In this document: one piece after another, positions 34,663 to 43,811 of the stretch
How positions within the stretch are numbered: the stretch's first letter is position 1
Layout of the letters: the number at the start of each line of letters is the position of its first letter
Assembly: GCA_030647655.1 (NCBI GenBank)
Contig: JAUSJH010000017.1
Coordinates: forward strand, 1-50,706
DNA: 50,706 nucleotides
DNA from: a bacterium
GTDB taxonomy: Bacteria > Patescibacteriota > Minisyncoccia > Phycocordibacterales > UBA2100
Direction: 5' to 3'
Notes under the pieces: generated by a model
Seen by the model: only the letters and a program-made list of their open reading frames with translations
What the model was told of the DNA's origin: nothing
Database searches by the model: none
Translations under genes and position numbers: made by a program

Positions 34663-35913
34663 TTATGCAAGTTCAGGCCGTGACTCGAAAAATGCAATTG
34701 TCTTTTTGAGCGCGGTCACTTGTGCCTTTCGCTCGGCCGCGGTTTGCTGGTTCGTTGTAAATTGGAGCATCTTCGGTTGTAGATTTTCGGCAGCCGGACA
34801 TTTTGGCGAACGAAGGTATCCTTTCAGATACTTGCCCTGATCGGGAATATCGGGGAACAATCTTCCTTCTTGCGAAATGATCTCTGACGCCGGTTCGCGA
34901 TAGGCCAAGGCCCATGCTGCGTAGATACCATCACCCCCTAATTCCATGTACTTCTTGCGGAACTCGCGCCAGTCAATCTTTTCTCCGAGGCGCACTGCAA
35001 AGGTAAAGTAGCTGTTGGTCTCTCCCGCAGCGACTTTCTGCGGATGAAGCCATTGAACTCCGCGCATTGCCTTTGCATACTCCTGTGCCATCTTGATGCG
35101 GTTCTCGACAAAGATATCGAGCCGCTCGAGTTGTGCGAGGCCCACCGCCGCGAGTATTTCGGAAAAACGATAATTGTATCCGAGCCCGTTGTGGCGCAGG
35201 TAGTCGGGGTCTTGCACGACATCTTTCATCGCTTTCACCATCCGACGACCCGCCTTCGTATTGATGAATCCATGATTCCCGAATTTCCGGATGCGCTCCG
35301 CCAATTGTTCGTCGTTGGTGAGGATGATGCCGCCGTCTCCGGTCGTCATGTGCTTCGTCGCTTGGAAACTAAAGCTCCCTGCGTGGCCGATCGTGCCGGC
35401 GATGCGCCCCTTCTTGTCTTTCCCCAAGAAACATTCGGCGCAATCTTCAAGCACATAGAGATTGTGCTTCTTCGCAATATCCATTATCGCTTCCATGTCG
35501 CATACGCCGCCGTAGGTGTGTACTGCGATTATTGCTTTCGTGCGGGAAGTTATTTTGCGCTCGATATCTTTCGGGTCTATCAAGAACGTCTCGGGGTCGA
35601 CGTCCGCATATACGGGAGTCGCGCCAGTCATAAGAATGGTCGAGGTACACATAAAGGGCGTGAGCGGCGGCGTTATGACCTCGTCCCCTGGCGCGACACC
35701 GAATGCCGTGAGCGTCTGATGGAGCGCGGCGGTACCGGAATTGGTGGTGATGGCATACTTCGCCCCGAACTTGTTCGTGAATGCCTCTTCGAAACGCGCG
35801 TTCATGCTCCCCGCAGGGCCGCCAGAGAGACCGCTCCGGAGTACCTCGCGGAGGTATTTCAGCTCGTTGCCCTTGAACCGCCACGCATTGCTTGGTTTTA
35901 TTGTTTGAGCCAT
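34663..35913 (-). CDS. DegT/DnrJ/EryC1/StrS aminotransferase (retains PLP Lys)
   Basis: ITTNSGTAALHQTLTAFGVAPGDEVITPPLT, VLEDCAECFLG, GSFSFQATKHMTTGDGGIILTND; Shine-Dalgarno-like AGGAG upstream. Confidence 0.92.
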   Translation of the reverse strand: MAQTIKPSNAWRFKGNELKYLREVLRSGLSGGPAGSMNARFEEAFTNKFGAKYAITTNSGTAALHQTLTAFGVAPGDEVITPPLTPFMCTSTILMTGATPVYADVDPETFLIDPKDIERKITSRTKAIIAVHTYGGVCDMEAIMDIAKKHNLYVLEDCAECFLGKDKKGRIAGTIGHAGSFSFQATKHMTTGDGGIILTNDEQLAERIRKFGNHGFINTKAGRRMVKAMKDVVQDPDYLRHNGLGYNYRFSEILAAVGLAQLERLDIFVENRIKMAQEYAKAMRGVQWLHPQKVAAGETNSYFTFAVRLGEKIDWREFRKKYMELGGDGIYAAWALAYREPASEIISQEGRLFPDIPDQGKYLKGYLRSPKCPAAENLQPKMLQFTTNQQTAAERKAQVTALKKTIAFFESRPELA

Positions 35914-35920
35914 AACGAAA

Positions 35921-36682
35921 TCACTCCTTTAACTTCAATGTCGTCTTTTTTCGCTGATTGTCAAGAAATTCGGCTTGTCGGAAATAATTGATCTCGTTGA
36001 TTTCCGGTTTCTCTCGCAACAGGTTCAGGATGTTCGGTGTTGATGCAGTATTGCGGTCCGTGCCAAGCTCATCGAACACGCGCTCGAAAAATGCGAGGTC
36101 TTCGGGATAATCCAGCGTCATGCGCACGCCGTCCAAATGGTAGACGGGGTCTTCCACCTTCAATTCGGCGATTTTGAAAAGTCCTGTGTCGGTAAAGTAA
36201 ACCCACATCATCTCGGTATCGGTGCTGTCTTTTATTTCGCATACTTTTTTGAGTGCAGACGCAGAGAAACAATATGTAAAAGCACCGCACGCGAGCGTCT
36301 TTGGCCCTTGGATAAAATCCGGCGTATCTTGTTTCGCCTGTTCTATCGCAAGCTCGCACAGCTCCGGCGCAAAGAAAAGATCGTCGGCGTCTATCGTCAA
36401 AATATAGTCTGCGCCGCACATCTCCGAGGCGCCGTGCCATCGCTCAAGTTTGTCCTCGAGACTTCCGCGGAAACACAGGATGCCTTCATTTTTCGCTATC
36501 TCCTCCAAAACATCGTCCTGCGGTCTGTCCGAAGTGCAGAGCACAATACCATCGAGCCCACGTATCATCTTTGCGCGGTCTATGACGTGCTCGATGACCT
36601 TTCTCCCCTTAATGGGTAAAAGCATTTTCTGCGGCAGGCGGTTGGAATCCGTCCGCGCGGTGATGAAGGCAAAAAATCTCAT
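35921..36682 (-). CDS. SpsF/acylneuraminate cytidylyltransferase-like nucleotidyltransferase
   Basis: FFAFITARTDSNRLPQKMLLPIKGRKVIEHVIDRAK, GADYILTIDADDLFFAPEL, RMTLDYPEDLAFFERVFDELG. Confidence 0.82.
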   Translation of the reverse strand: MRFFAFITARTDSNRLPQKMLLPIKGRKVIEHVIDRAKMIRGLDGIVLCTSDRPQDDVLEEIAKNEGILCFRGSLEDKLERWHGASEMCGADYILTIDADDLFFAPELCELAIEQAKQDTPDFIQGPKTLACGAFTYCFSASALKKVCEIKDSTDTEMMWVYFTDTGLFKIAELKVEDPVYHLDGVRMTLDYPEDLAFFERVFDELGTDRNTASTPNILNLLREKPEINEINYFRQAEFLDNQRKKTTLKLKE

Positions 36683-36736
36683 CGAAAATCAACTATAGGA
36701 TGTGCTGAAGGGTGCGTCAAACAGGCTACAGTGTGG

Positions 36737-36803
36737 TATACCCCATGAGATAAGCTTCCCGTTATTTTGTTCCCAGTTTTTAGTTTCTATCTCACGGGGT
36801 ATA
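36737..36803. promoter_or_regulatory. 16-bp inverted repeat (15/16) in the divergent spsF-like / GT83 intergenic region
   Basis: 36737-36752 TATACCCCATGAGATA vs reverse complement of 36788-36803 TATACCCCGTGAGATA; 35-nt spacer; right arm overlaps the TATAGA/TAGAAT box of the 36817 gene. Confidence 0.7.
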
Positions 36804-36816
36804 GAATGGACCCATC

Positions 36817-38235
36817 ATGGAAATGACGCCATTCTGGGGAAAAGTCTTTTGCGCATGCGTACTTGTGGCCAGCGCCTTTCTGTTCCTATTTCAGCTCAAT
36901 GCGCGCCCCTTCTGGGATTACGACGAGGCGATTTTTGCGCAGGTCAATCGCGAGACGGTGCAAAGCGAAAATCCGCTCATCCTTACGTATCTTGGGAAAC
37001 CTTTCTTCGAGAAACCGCCGCTTTATTTTTGGTTGAGCATGGCGACCGATAGGATATTCAACCAACCGGAGCTCTCCTACCGCCTGCCGGCCGCGCTCTT
37101 CGGGATACTCTCGATAGCGCTCGTGATGCTGATAACCTTAACCATCACAGGAAGTTTGTTCGCGAGCGGATTAGCCGGCCTCGCGCTCCTTACGATCGGA
37201 CCGTTCATTGACGAAGGCAGGCAGGTGCGGCTCGACGTGCCCGCCATCGCGATGATACTCCTCGGCGTCTATTCATTCTTGAAAGGGTTGAAGAAGCCTA
37301 TGTGGTTCCTCGGCATTGGCGTCAGCCTTGCGCTCGGATTCCTCTTCAAAAGTGTCGTCGGGCTTCTCGGCGTGCTTTTTATTTTAATATGGTCACTTTT
37401 TTACCGAGATTTCCGGTGGCTGAAAAATAGATATTTCTGGGCCGGATTAGCGCTCGGTGGTGGGCTCTTGGGGCTTTGGTTTGGGTATGAGACATACTAT
37501 TTCGGCGCAACGTTCTGGAATACGCATTTCGCGTGGTACATCTTCGGCCTCGCGGTTGGGGGTGTTGTAACGACCGAACTCACGGGATTTGCGTATGTAC
37601 GGTACGTATTTTACTACCTCGCACCGTGGAGTTGGGTATTCGTCGCCGCTTTCGTGTGGACTTCCATAAAGTACAAGCAGGTGAGCGAGCGGCACGCGCC
37701 TATTATCATTTTTGGCCTTACTTCACTCGCTATTCTAGCGCTTTTCACCATCGCATCCGCAAAATACTATCGCTATCTTCTACCGAGCTATCCTTTTATC
37801 GCCATCACGGTCGCTCTCGCAATCTACGCGTTTCTTCAGGAAAAAAGGTCGCGGCTACGCATCTCACTCGTTGCGTTGTTATTCGCTACCGCGTCCGTCA
37901 ATACATACCTATACTCATCCCACGCGTACAGCATGCTGCTGGTGAACGACCTCATAACAAAAGAAGAGGCCGACATCGGACTTTTCCTTGCAAGACCCGA
38001 GAATACGGACGAAATATATACTTACCAGCATGATTACTGGGATACCATCCGTTACTATAGCGGCGGACGTATGATTAGAGGTATAGAGCTCGATCAGATT
38101 TTGGACAAACCGTTTTTTCTCGTCATGCCGCGTCCTCTCTTCTACAAGCACTCGCCCTTCCCGCCGGAGTTGGACGCGCACTTCACTTCGCTGTACGGTG
38201 GCGAGATAGTCGTACTGCTGCACTTCACGCCGTAG
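36817..38235 (+). CDS. ArnT/GT39-83-like polyprenyl-phosphate-sugar glycosyltransferase
   Basis: ARPFWDYDEAIFAQVNRETVQSENPLILTYLGKPFFEKPPLYFWLSMATDRIF; many TM helices. Confidence 0.88.
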   Translation: MEMTPFWGKVFCACVLVASAFLFLFQLNARPFWDYDEAIFAQVNRETVQSENPLILTYLGKPFFEKPPLYFWLSMATDRIFNQPELSYRLPAALFGILSIALVMLITLTITGSLFASGLAGLALLTIGPFIDEGRQVRLDVPAIAMILLGVYSFLKGLKKPMWFLGIGVSLALGFLFKSVVGLLGVLFILIWSLFYRDFRWLKNRYFWAGLALGGGLLGLWFGYETYYFGATFWNTHFAWYIFGLAVGGVVTTELTGFAYVRYVFYYLAPWSWVFVAAFVWTSIKYKQVSERHAPIIIFGLTSLAILALFTIASAKYYRYLLPSYPFIAITVALAIYAFLQEKRSRLRISLVALLFATASVNTYLYSSHAYSMLLVNDLITKEEADIGLFLARPENTDEIYTYQHDYWDTIRYYSGGRMIRGIELDQILDKPFFLVMPRPLFYKHSPFPPELDAHFTSLYGGEIVVLLHFTP

Positions 38236-38260
38236 CTCTAATGCGATAGCATGAGCCGAT

Positions 38261-39523
38261 ATGTTCGCACGGCTCAAAGATACGCTCCACGATACGCTCC
38301 GCTGGAGCGAGACCTACACGAAGACCGACATGCTCTACATGACGCATGGCGGATTCTGGCTCTCGCTCGCAAAGGGCGTGGGTCTCTTCTCGTCACTTTT
38401 GTTTGCCGTTGCAATGGCAAACCTCATCCCGCCGGAGGTATTCGGGACCTACAAATTCGTGCTTTCGGGAGCCGCAATTATCGGAGCATTTTCTTTGACC
38501 GGCATGGGAGCAGCGATCACGCAGGCGGTAGCACGCGGATTCGAAGGAGCATTGCAGGAAGGCACCAGAGCGTATTTCAAGTGGAGCTGGGGCGTTATCG
38601 GCATCTCGATCGCTGTCGCAATCTATTATTTCATCAATGACAACTTTGTACTCGCGATCTCATTCCTAATTGCCGGTGCGTGTAGCCCCATCATCACCGG
38701 TTTTTCGTTCTTCGCACAATTCATCTCGGGGAAAAAAGACTTCAGAACGCAGGCCCTGTATGACAGCGTCCGGAACGTTACTCCTGCCGCAGTTCTCATA
38801 CTGACCATTTTTCTGACAAGGGACCCAATACTGATAATCCTTGCGTATTTTGTCTCGAGTGCGCTCTGTAATTTCCTCCTCCATCTCTCGACCGTGCAAA
38901 GATACCGGCCGAACGAGCGAGTCGACCCCGACACCGTTGTATACGGTAAACATGCGAGTGTAACTGGAATACTGGCAAAGGTCGCCGAACAGGTCGACAA
39001 GGTCCTCGTCTTCCATTACCTCGGTGCGGCACAACTGGCAGTCTACGCATTCGCGCAAACGCCGATAAACAACCTCAAATTGCTGAACGACATCCCCTCG
39101 CGACTCGCGCTCCCCAAATTAAGTGCGCGGGGATTGCCTGAATTGCAAGAATCGCTTCCGAGGAAAGTCTTTCTGCTCGTCGGCATTATGCTTGTAATCG
39201 CCATCATTTATATCGTTGCCGCTCCTTTCGTCTTCCGGCTTCTGTTCCCTCAATATCTCGACGCTATCGTTTTTACCCAAATCTTGGCCATCTCACTTAT
39301 ATTCGCACCCGGCTCGATGTTCAATGAGGCACTCACGGCACATCTTAAAAAACGGGAGATGTATATCTCGCAAACGGTTCTCCCCGTTACGCGGATTGCC
39401 CTCCTAATCGTCCTTCTGCCGCTCTATGGCATCTGGGGAGCTGTCGGCGCTCTTATTGTCTCGCAAGCGCTTATGTTCGCGCTCGCGGGGTTCCTCTTCT
39501 GGCAGGCAAAACACGAAGCCTAG
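38261..39523 (+). CDS. Polysaccharide flippase (Wzx/MATE-like)
   Basis: Multi-TM: GGFWLSLAKGVGLFSSLLFAVAMANLIPPEVFGTYKFVLSGAAIIGAFSLTGMGAAITQAVARG; polysaccharide biosynthesis protein pattern. Confidence 0.85.
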   Translation: MFARLKDTLHDTLRWSETYTKTDMLYMTHGGFWLSLAKGVGLFSSLLFAVAMANLIPPEVFGTYKFVLSGAAIIGAFSLTGMGAAITQAVARGFEGALQEGTRAYFKWSWGVIGISIAVAIYYFINDNFVLAISFLIAGACSPIITGFSFFAQFISGKKDFRTQALYDSVRNVTPAAVLILTIFLTRDPILIILAYFVSSALCNFLLHLSTVQRYRPNERVDPDTVVYGKHASVTGILAKVAEQVDKVLVFHYLGAAQLAVYAFAQTPINNLKLLNDIPSRLALPKLSARGLPELQESLPRKVFLLVGIMLVIAIIYIVAAPFVFRLLFPQYLDAIVFTQILAISLIFAPGSMFNEALTAHLKKREMYISQTVLPVTRIALLIVLLPLYGIWGAVGALIVSQALMFALAGFLFWQAKHEA

Positions 39524-40701
39524 ACCTCCGAGAACGTCTCGATGATGATCTTCTTGTCTTCATCCGTCATTTCCGGATAGATTGGCAAATAGAAACCTCG
39601 CCTGTGTACTTTCGCCGCCACGGGACACATGCCCGGCTCTATCATGTGTTTCTGCCACTTTGAGAAGAACGGCTGGAACACCATGCTCCCCGCAACCATC
39701 GGACGGACTTCGACTTTGTCATTTGCGCGTTCAACGACGCGCGCCCGAACCTCGGGAGACACGCACACAAGCGGGAACGCCATCGCGGACGCGGTCTCCA
39801 TCTGCTCGTACCGAAGTGGCATATACAAATCGTTCTTTGTGTAGAGCACTTCGGCGAAATGTCGGAATATCTTCTCGCGCTTCGCGACTATCTCATCCGC
39901 ATACGCGATCTGCGCATTGCCCAAGAGGCCGGTAATCTCGGTCGGACGCAGATTGTATCCGAGTTCGTAGAACGTATAGAGACCGTAGAAAGGCTCAATC
40001 TTGTGCTTTGCACGAAGTGCTTTTTGATGTTTCTCATCGAGCTGTCGGTCCCACCCGTGTGCGCGGACTATCTGCAAAGCGACGGCAAGCTCTTCGTCGT
40101 CGGTGCAGACCGCGCCCCCTTCGATGGTAGAAAGATGGTGCCCGATAAAAAAAGAGAACGTGCTCGCAAGCCCCGCATTTCCGAGCTTTATCCCGCTCGA
40201 CACACTCCCGAGAGACTCGCAGTTATCTTCCAGTAGCATCACGTGTGCCTCCGCGCATACACGCTTGATGACAGCGATGTCGTCGCAAAACCCGAGCAAA
40301 TTCGTAAGAAATACCGCCTTCACGGGAGTGCGCTTAAGTGCGCGCTGTATCTCTGCGCTTGAAACGTTCAGGGTGTCCTCGGTGACGTCGAGCGGGAGCG
40401 CGTTCAAGCCGAGTTGAATAAGCGGCATCACGTTGGTAGACCACGTGACAGCGGAAAACGCGACGGTATCTTCACGCTTGAGACGGCCCAGATTAATGAG
40501 CGCCTGAATGAGAGCCAGATTCGCGGAGCTACCGCTGTTGAAAAGCACGCTGTATTTTCTTCCCTGCCACTTTGCAAAGGCCCGCTCAAATGTTTTGCAT
40601 TCATCACCGAACGAGAATCGCTCGGTCGTGAGCATGAACCGGGCGAGCTTCTCCCGCATTTCTTTCTCGTGATAGAACGCCGAGCCGACGAGTTTGATCA
40701 T
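39520..40701 (-). CDS. DegT-fold sugar 3-dehydratase-like (ColD/RfbH type; His replaces PLP Lys)
   Basis: TTERFSFGDECKTFERAFAKWQGRKYSVLFNSGSSANLALIQAL, LLEDNCESLGS, STFSFFIGHHLSTIEGGAVCTDDEEL where aminotransferases have ..K....GEGG. Confidence 0.78.
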   Translation of the reverse strand: MIKLVGSAFYHEKEMREKLARFMLTTERFSFGDECKTFERAFAKWQGRKYSVLFNSGSSANLALIQALINLGRLKREDTVAFSAVTWSTNVMPLIQLGLNALPLDVTEDTLNVSSAEIQRALKRTPVKAVFLTNLLGFCDDIAVIKRVCAEAHVMLLEDNCESLGSVSSGIKLGNAGLASTFSFFIGHHLSTIEGGAVCTDDEELAVALQIVRAHGWDRQLDEKHQKALRAKHKIEPFYGLYTFYELGYNLRPTEITGLLGNAQIAYADEIVAKREKIFRHFAEVLYTKNDLYMPLRYEQMETASAMAFPLVCVSPEVRARVVERANDKVEVRPMVAGSMVFQPFFSKWQKHMIEPGMCPVAAKVHRRGFYLPIYPEMTDEDKKIIIETFSEV

Positions 40702-40707
40702 AGAGTA

Positions 40708-42783
40708 TTACTGTACCATTTTCGTGCTCGGACACTCATACACGCGTGCGGTAATTGCGCCCGAAGACGAAGAAAAAAGACTTGTGCACGACGCGAAAAA
40801 ATGTCCATAAAAGCTCCCGTCACTCCAGCGCGGAATATCAACGACTAAGTACTGCCCTGTGTGTGCGGCAAAAAGCTTCTGGTGCTCTTCTTCGTACTGC
40901 GGCGCGGCATAGAAGCGGCCGGTATATTTCCCCATCCGCCACAGTTCATATGCCCCGATATCGTTGTATGTGATGACCGACGTGACGCTTTCCGAACTTC
41001 CGACATAGGTGAGCGCCTCCTGTATAACTTTCTGTGTGTTGCCATTGATGCGCCCGAAAAAAAGCTCCTCCGTAAAGACACCTGCATAGAGAAGTGCAAG
41101 TACGAGGAGCGCCCCGGCGATGAGCGCGCGTAGCGATTCGCGGAAATATGCCGCGACCGAAAGCGCCGCACCTGCCACAAACGAAAGCGCTATAAAGAGG
41201 AAGGAGACGTAAAAGCCCGCGGGGCCAGAACCTCCCATGAATGGAAGCAGGACGTTCCAATGAAGCGAGAGCACTTCTTTTGCCCACGCGGATTTCGGAT
41301 ATAGTGGCAACACATCATGCGGCAAGAAATTCACCGCAAGGAGTGCAGCGCCGCCAAATATAAGTACCGCACAATATGTAACAGAAAATTCGGAACGCTT
41401 TGGAAGATAGGGGGCCAGCGTGACGCCGACGACGGCACAAAGTGGCACGATGAGGAACATCAGATACTTGTCCAGCGCTCCGGCGGAAAAATCAAAGAGT
41501 ACGAGATAGAAGACGAGACCGAGGCCGAGGTAGATGAAAAAGAATCTCGTCTTTTCGAATACGTCTCGCGACATGAACACAAGCGCCGAGAGAACAAGTG
41601 GTCCGAGATACATGAGAGCTTTCGCGCCTTGGAACGCTATCTGTCCCCAATTTCGGTCGAATCCCTGCACGTAGGAGAGCGCGTGCCGTACCATTGCGCC
41701 GGTATCGAAGTATGGATTGAGTGCGCGCACTGCCTCGAAAAGAGCCGCGAAGACGGCGAGGAACACGAGCAGGGCGCCGCCCAAGCGCCACGCTTCACGA
41801 GGCGTTATATCTCGCCGACGCTCGTAGAGATAATCCAGTAAAATTGCTCCGACGACCAAGACGAAGCTCAATTTCACAAGAAGACCTACGAGGAGGGCCG
41901 CGAGAAGGAGCGCTCCGAAAAGTAAGCTCGTTCTTCCTTTACTCTCGAGGAATCGGTCGTATGCATACACAGCGCACAGCATGAAGAACGGGAGCACTGC
42001 GCCGTCGGTGTCGAGCATGAGCGCGGCGAGTGTTCCGTACGCGACGGTGCCGAAAAGTACCAGCGAAAGAAATGCTGCGCGCGCACTAGCTCGAGCCTCG
42101 ATGATAAGGTACAAAAGTCCGTACGAGAGAGCGGTGAACGCGAGCGGCATCATGCGCAGGAGCTCCGCGGGAATGAGCCAGCCCGCGATGCGGAATAAAA
42201 GCTCCGTGAGAGGCGGGTGATGGAAGGTACCGGCCATGCTCGCGGGGTCAACGACGAAATGTGCGACTTTCCACTCATCCTGATGGTACGGCAGTTCAAT
42301 GCCGAAGAACTTCATCACTACAAGAAAGAAGGCAACGCCTCCGGCAATGATGAGCGCACGCTCGTAATCGCCGAGCTCCTCGCGCCAGAGAGCCTTGAGC
42401 GAGCGGCGGGCGGCACCGCGGAATATCATGTGATAAAAGACGAAATTCCCGAGCGCGATGAAACCGCCGACAAGAAATTGCGCCAAGAGATAATGAATGC
42501 CCGCGTATTCCACTAGTCCGTACACCGCGGCCGCGTTGAACACGAGTCCGCCGAGCGCAACAAGAATGAATTGCGCCGCCTCAATATGCACGCGGTCAAC
42601 ATGAGTGTGCCGGAATGTCCAAAATTTCTGGAGCGTAAAACTCACAGAAATGGCGATGCAAAAGCCCGCGACAGAAGAAAAAAGGTACCATACGCCGAAC
42701 ATATCCGTGAGGATGTACGTCGTAAGAAGGCTCGCCGCGGTCGCCGAAACTCCCGAGAGCACGTAGCGGACTATCTTCATCAT
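40708..42783 (-). CDS. GtrA-like domain fused to GT39/83-type membrane glycosyltransferase
   Basis: N-term IVRYVLSGVSATAASLLTTYILTDMFGVWYLFSSVAGFCIAISVSFTLQKFWTFR (GtrA); then GIELPYHQDEWKVAHFVVDPASMAGTFHHPPLTELLFRIAGWLI. Confidence 0.85.
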   Translation of the reverse strand: MMKIVRYVLSGVSATAASLLTTYILTDMFGVWYLFSSVAGFCIAISVSFTLQKFWTFRHTHVDRVHIEAAQFILVALGGLVFNAAAVYGLVEYAGIHYLLAQFLVGGFIALGNFVFYHMIFRGAARRSLKALWREELGDYERALIIAGGVAFFLVVMKFFGIELPYHQDEWKVAHFVVDPASMAGTFHHPPLTELLFRIAGWLIPAELLRMMPLAFTALSYGLLYLIIEARASARAAFLSLVLFGTVAYGTLAALMLDTDGAVLPFFMLCAVYAYDRFLESKGRTSLLFGALLLAALLVGLLVKLSFVLVVGAILLDYLYERRRDITPREAWRLGGALLVFLAVFAALFEAVRALNPYFDTGAMVRHALSYVQGFDRNWGQIAFQGAKALMYLGPLVLSALVFMSRDVFEKTRFFFIYLGLGLVFYLVLFDFSAGALDKYLMFLIVPLCAVVGVTLAPYLPKRSEFSVTYCAVLIFGGAALLAVNFLPHDVLPLYPKSAWAKEVLSLHWNVLLPFMGGSGPAGFYVSFLFIALSFVAGAALSVAAYFRESLRALIAGALLVLALLYAGVFTEELFFGRINGNTQKVIQEALTYVGSSESVTSVITYNDIGAYELWRMGKYTGRFYAAPQYEEEHQKLFAAHTGQYLVVDIPRWSDGSFYGHFFASCTSLFSSSSGAITARVYECPSTKMVQ

Positions 42784-43805
42784 ACGATTTCCGTCGCAAT
42801 ACGTGCCCCGAGCGTGTGCAGACTGTGACCCTTGAGAGTGACCTCGCGCACTAAGCCGGCGAGAGCCGCTCGCTCATTTTCAGGAAGCATCAATATCTCG
42901 CGCAGTTTGTTCGCGACCGACGCCGCTGTGGCCTCGACGAGGAGGCGCTCTCCTGCTATCTGCGCAAAGTCTTCGCTTGCGGCTATGACGAGACAGCCGC
43001 TCGCGGCGGCCTCGAATATCGTTTTGTCGTACATGCCGCTTGAAGAAAGATTGACGAACATTTCGTGAGCCGCAAATATCTTTGGCGCTTCTTCATGCGG
43101 TACGCCATCGTAAAATTTAACGACGTTCTCAAGCTCAAGCTCCTTTGCACGCGCGATAAGACTCTCGCGGTATCTGACGTCTTCCGGAAGCGCGGAACCA
43201 TAAAATGAAGCCCAGAACGAAATGCCGTCGTGACGAAGAATGTTGAGCGCTTCAAGCACGACGTCCGGTTTCTTGGATGGCGCAAAGCGACCGAAGAAGA
43301 GAATGGAGCGCGGAGCGCGAACACTGCTCGGTGTGAATAATTCCGTATCCACGCCGACCGGCATCACAACTGTTTTCCTGTATCGTGCGGTGTATGAGAA
43401 GCGCGACGTACAAAACACCTTCGTCGCGAAAAGTACCGCGACGTCGGTGAGGAAGCCGCCTGCATAGTGGTTGCGCCAGAGATATATGCGTTTGCCGAGA
43501 AGTTTCCAAAGCCATCCGGCGGCAAGTACGTACTCCTGATTCATGTGGATTAAAACGGCGTCGTATTCATGACGCAGCTGCCAGGAATAGCGGAAAAGCC
43601 GGGAGAGATACCCGATACGCGACGCGCCACGTTCCTTACCAAGAGAGTGCACGTGGACATTGGACGGCAGAGCGTGTTCACCTTCGCGTAGACATATGAC
43701 CTCGATGCGTTCGAAGTGCTTCGCAAATTCCTCGAGCCATTCCGTAAAAAACCCCAAATAAGGGTCCTTACGGTCAACGACTTGCGTCACAATAAGGAGA
43801 CGCAT
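42780..43805 (-). CDS. Glycosyltransferase family 4
   Basis: ILFFGRFAPSKKPDVVLEALNIL, VPHEEAPKIFAAHEMFVNLSSSGMYDKTIFEAAASGCLVIAAS. Confidence 0.92.
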   Translation of the reverse strand: MRLLIVTQVVDRKDPYLGFFTEWLEEFAKHFERIEVICLREGEHALPSNVHVHSLGKERGASRIGYLSRLFRYSWQLRHEYDAVLIHMNQEYVLAAGWLWKLLGKRIYLWRNHYAGGFLTDVAVLFATKVFCTSRFSYTARYRKTVVMPVGVDTELFTPSSVRAPRSILFFGRFAPSKKPDVVLEALNILRHDGISFWASFYGSALPEDVRYRESLIARAKELELENVVKFYDGVPHEEAPKIFAAHEMFVNLSSSGMYDKTIFEAAASGCLVIAASEDFAQIAGERLLVEATAASVANKLREILMLPENERAALAGLVREVTLKGHSLHTLGARIATEIV

Positions 43806-43811
43806 AACAGT

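Noticed and set aside
35044-35991. 315-aa plus-strand ORF
   Set aside because: Antisense to the DegT aminotransferase.
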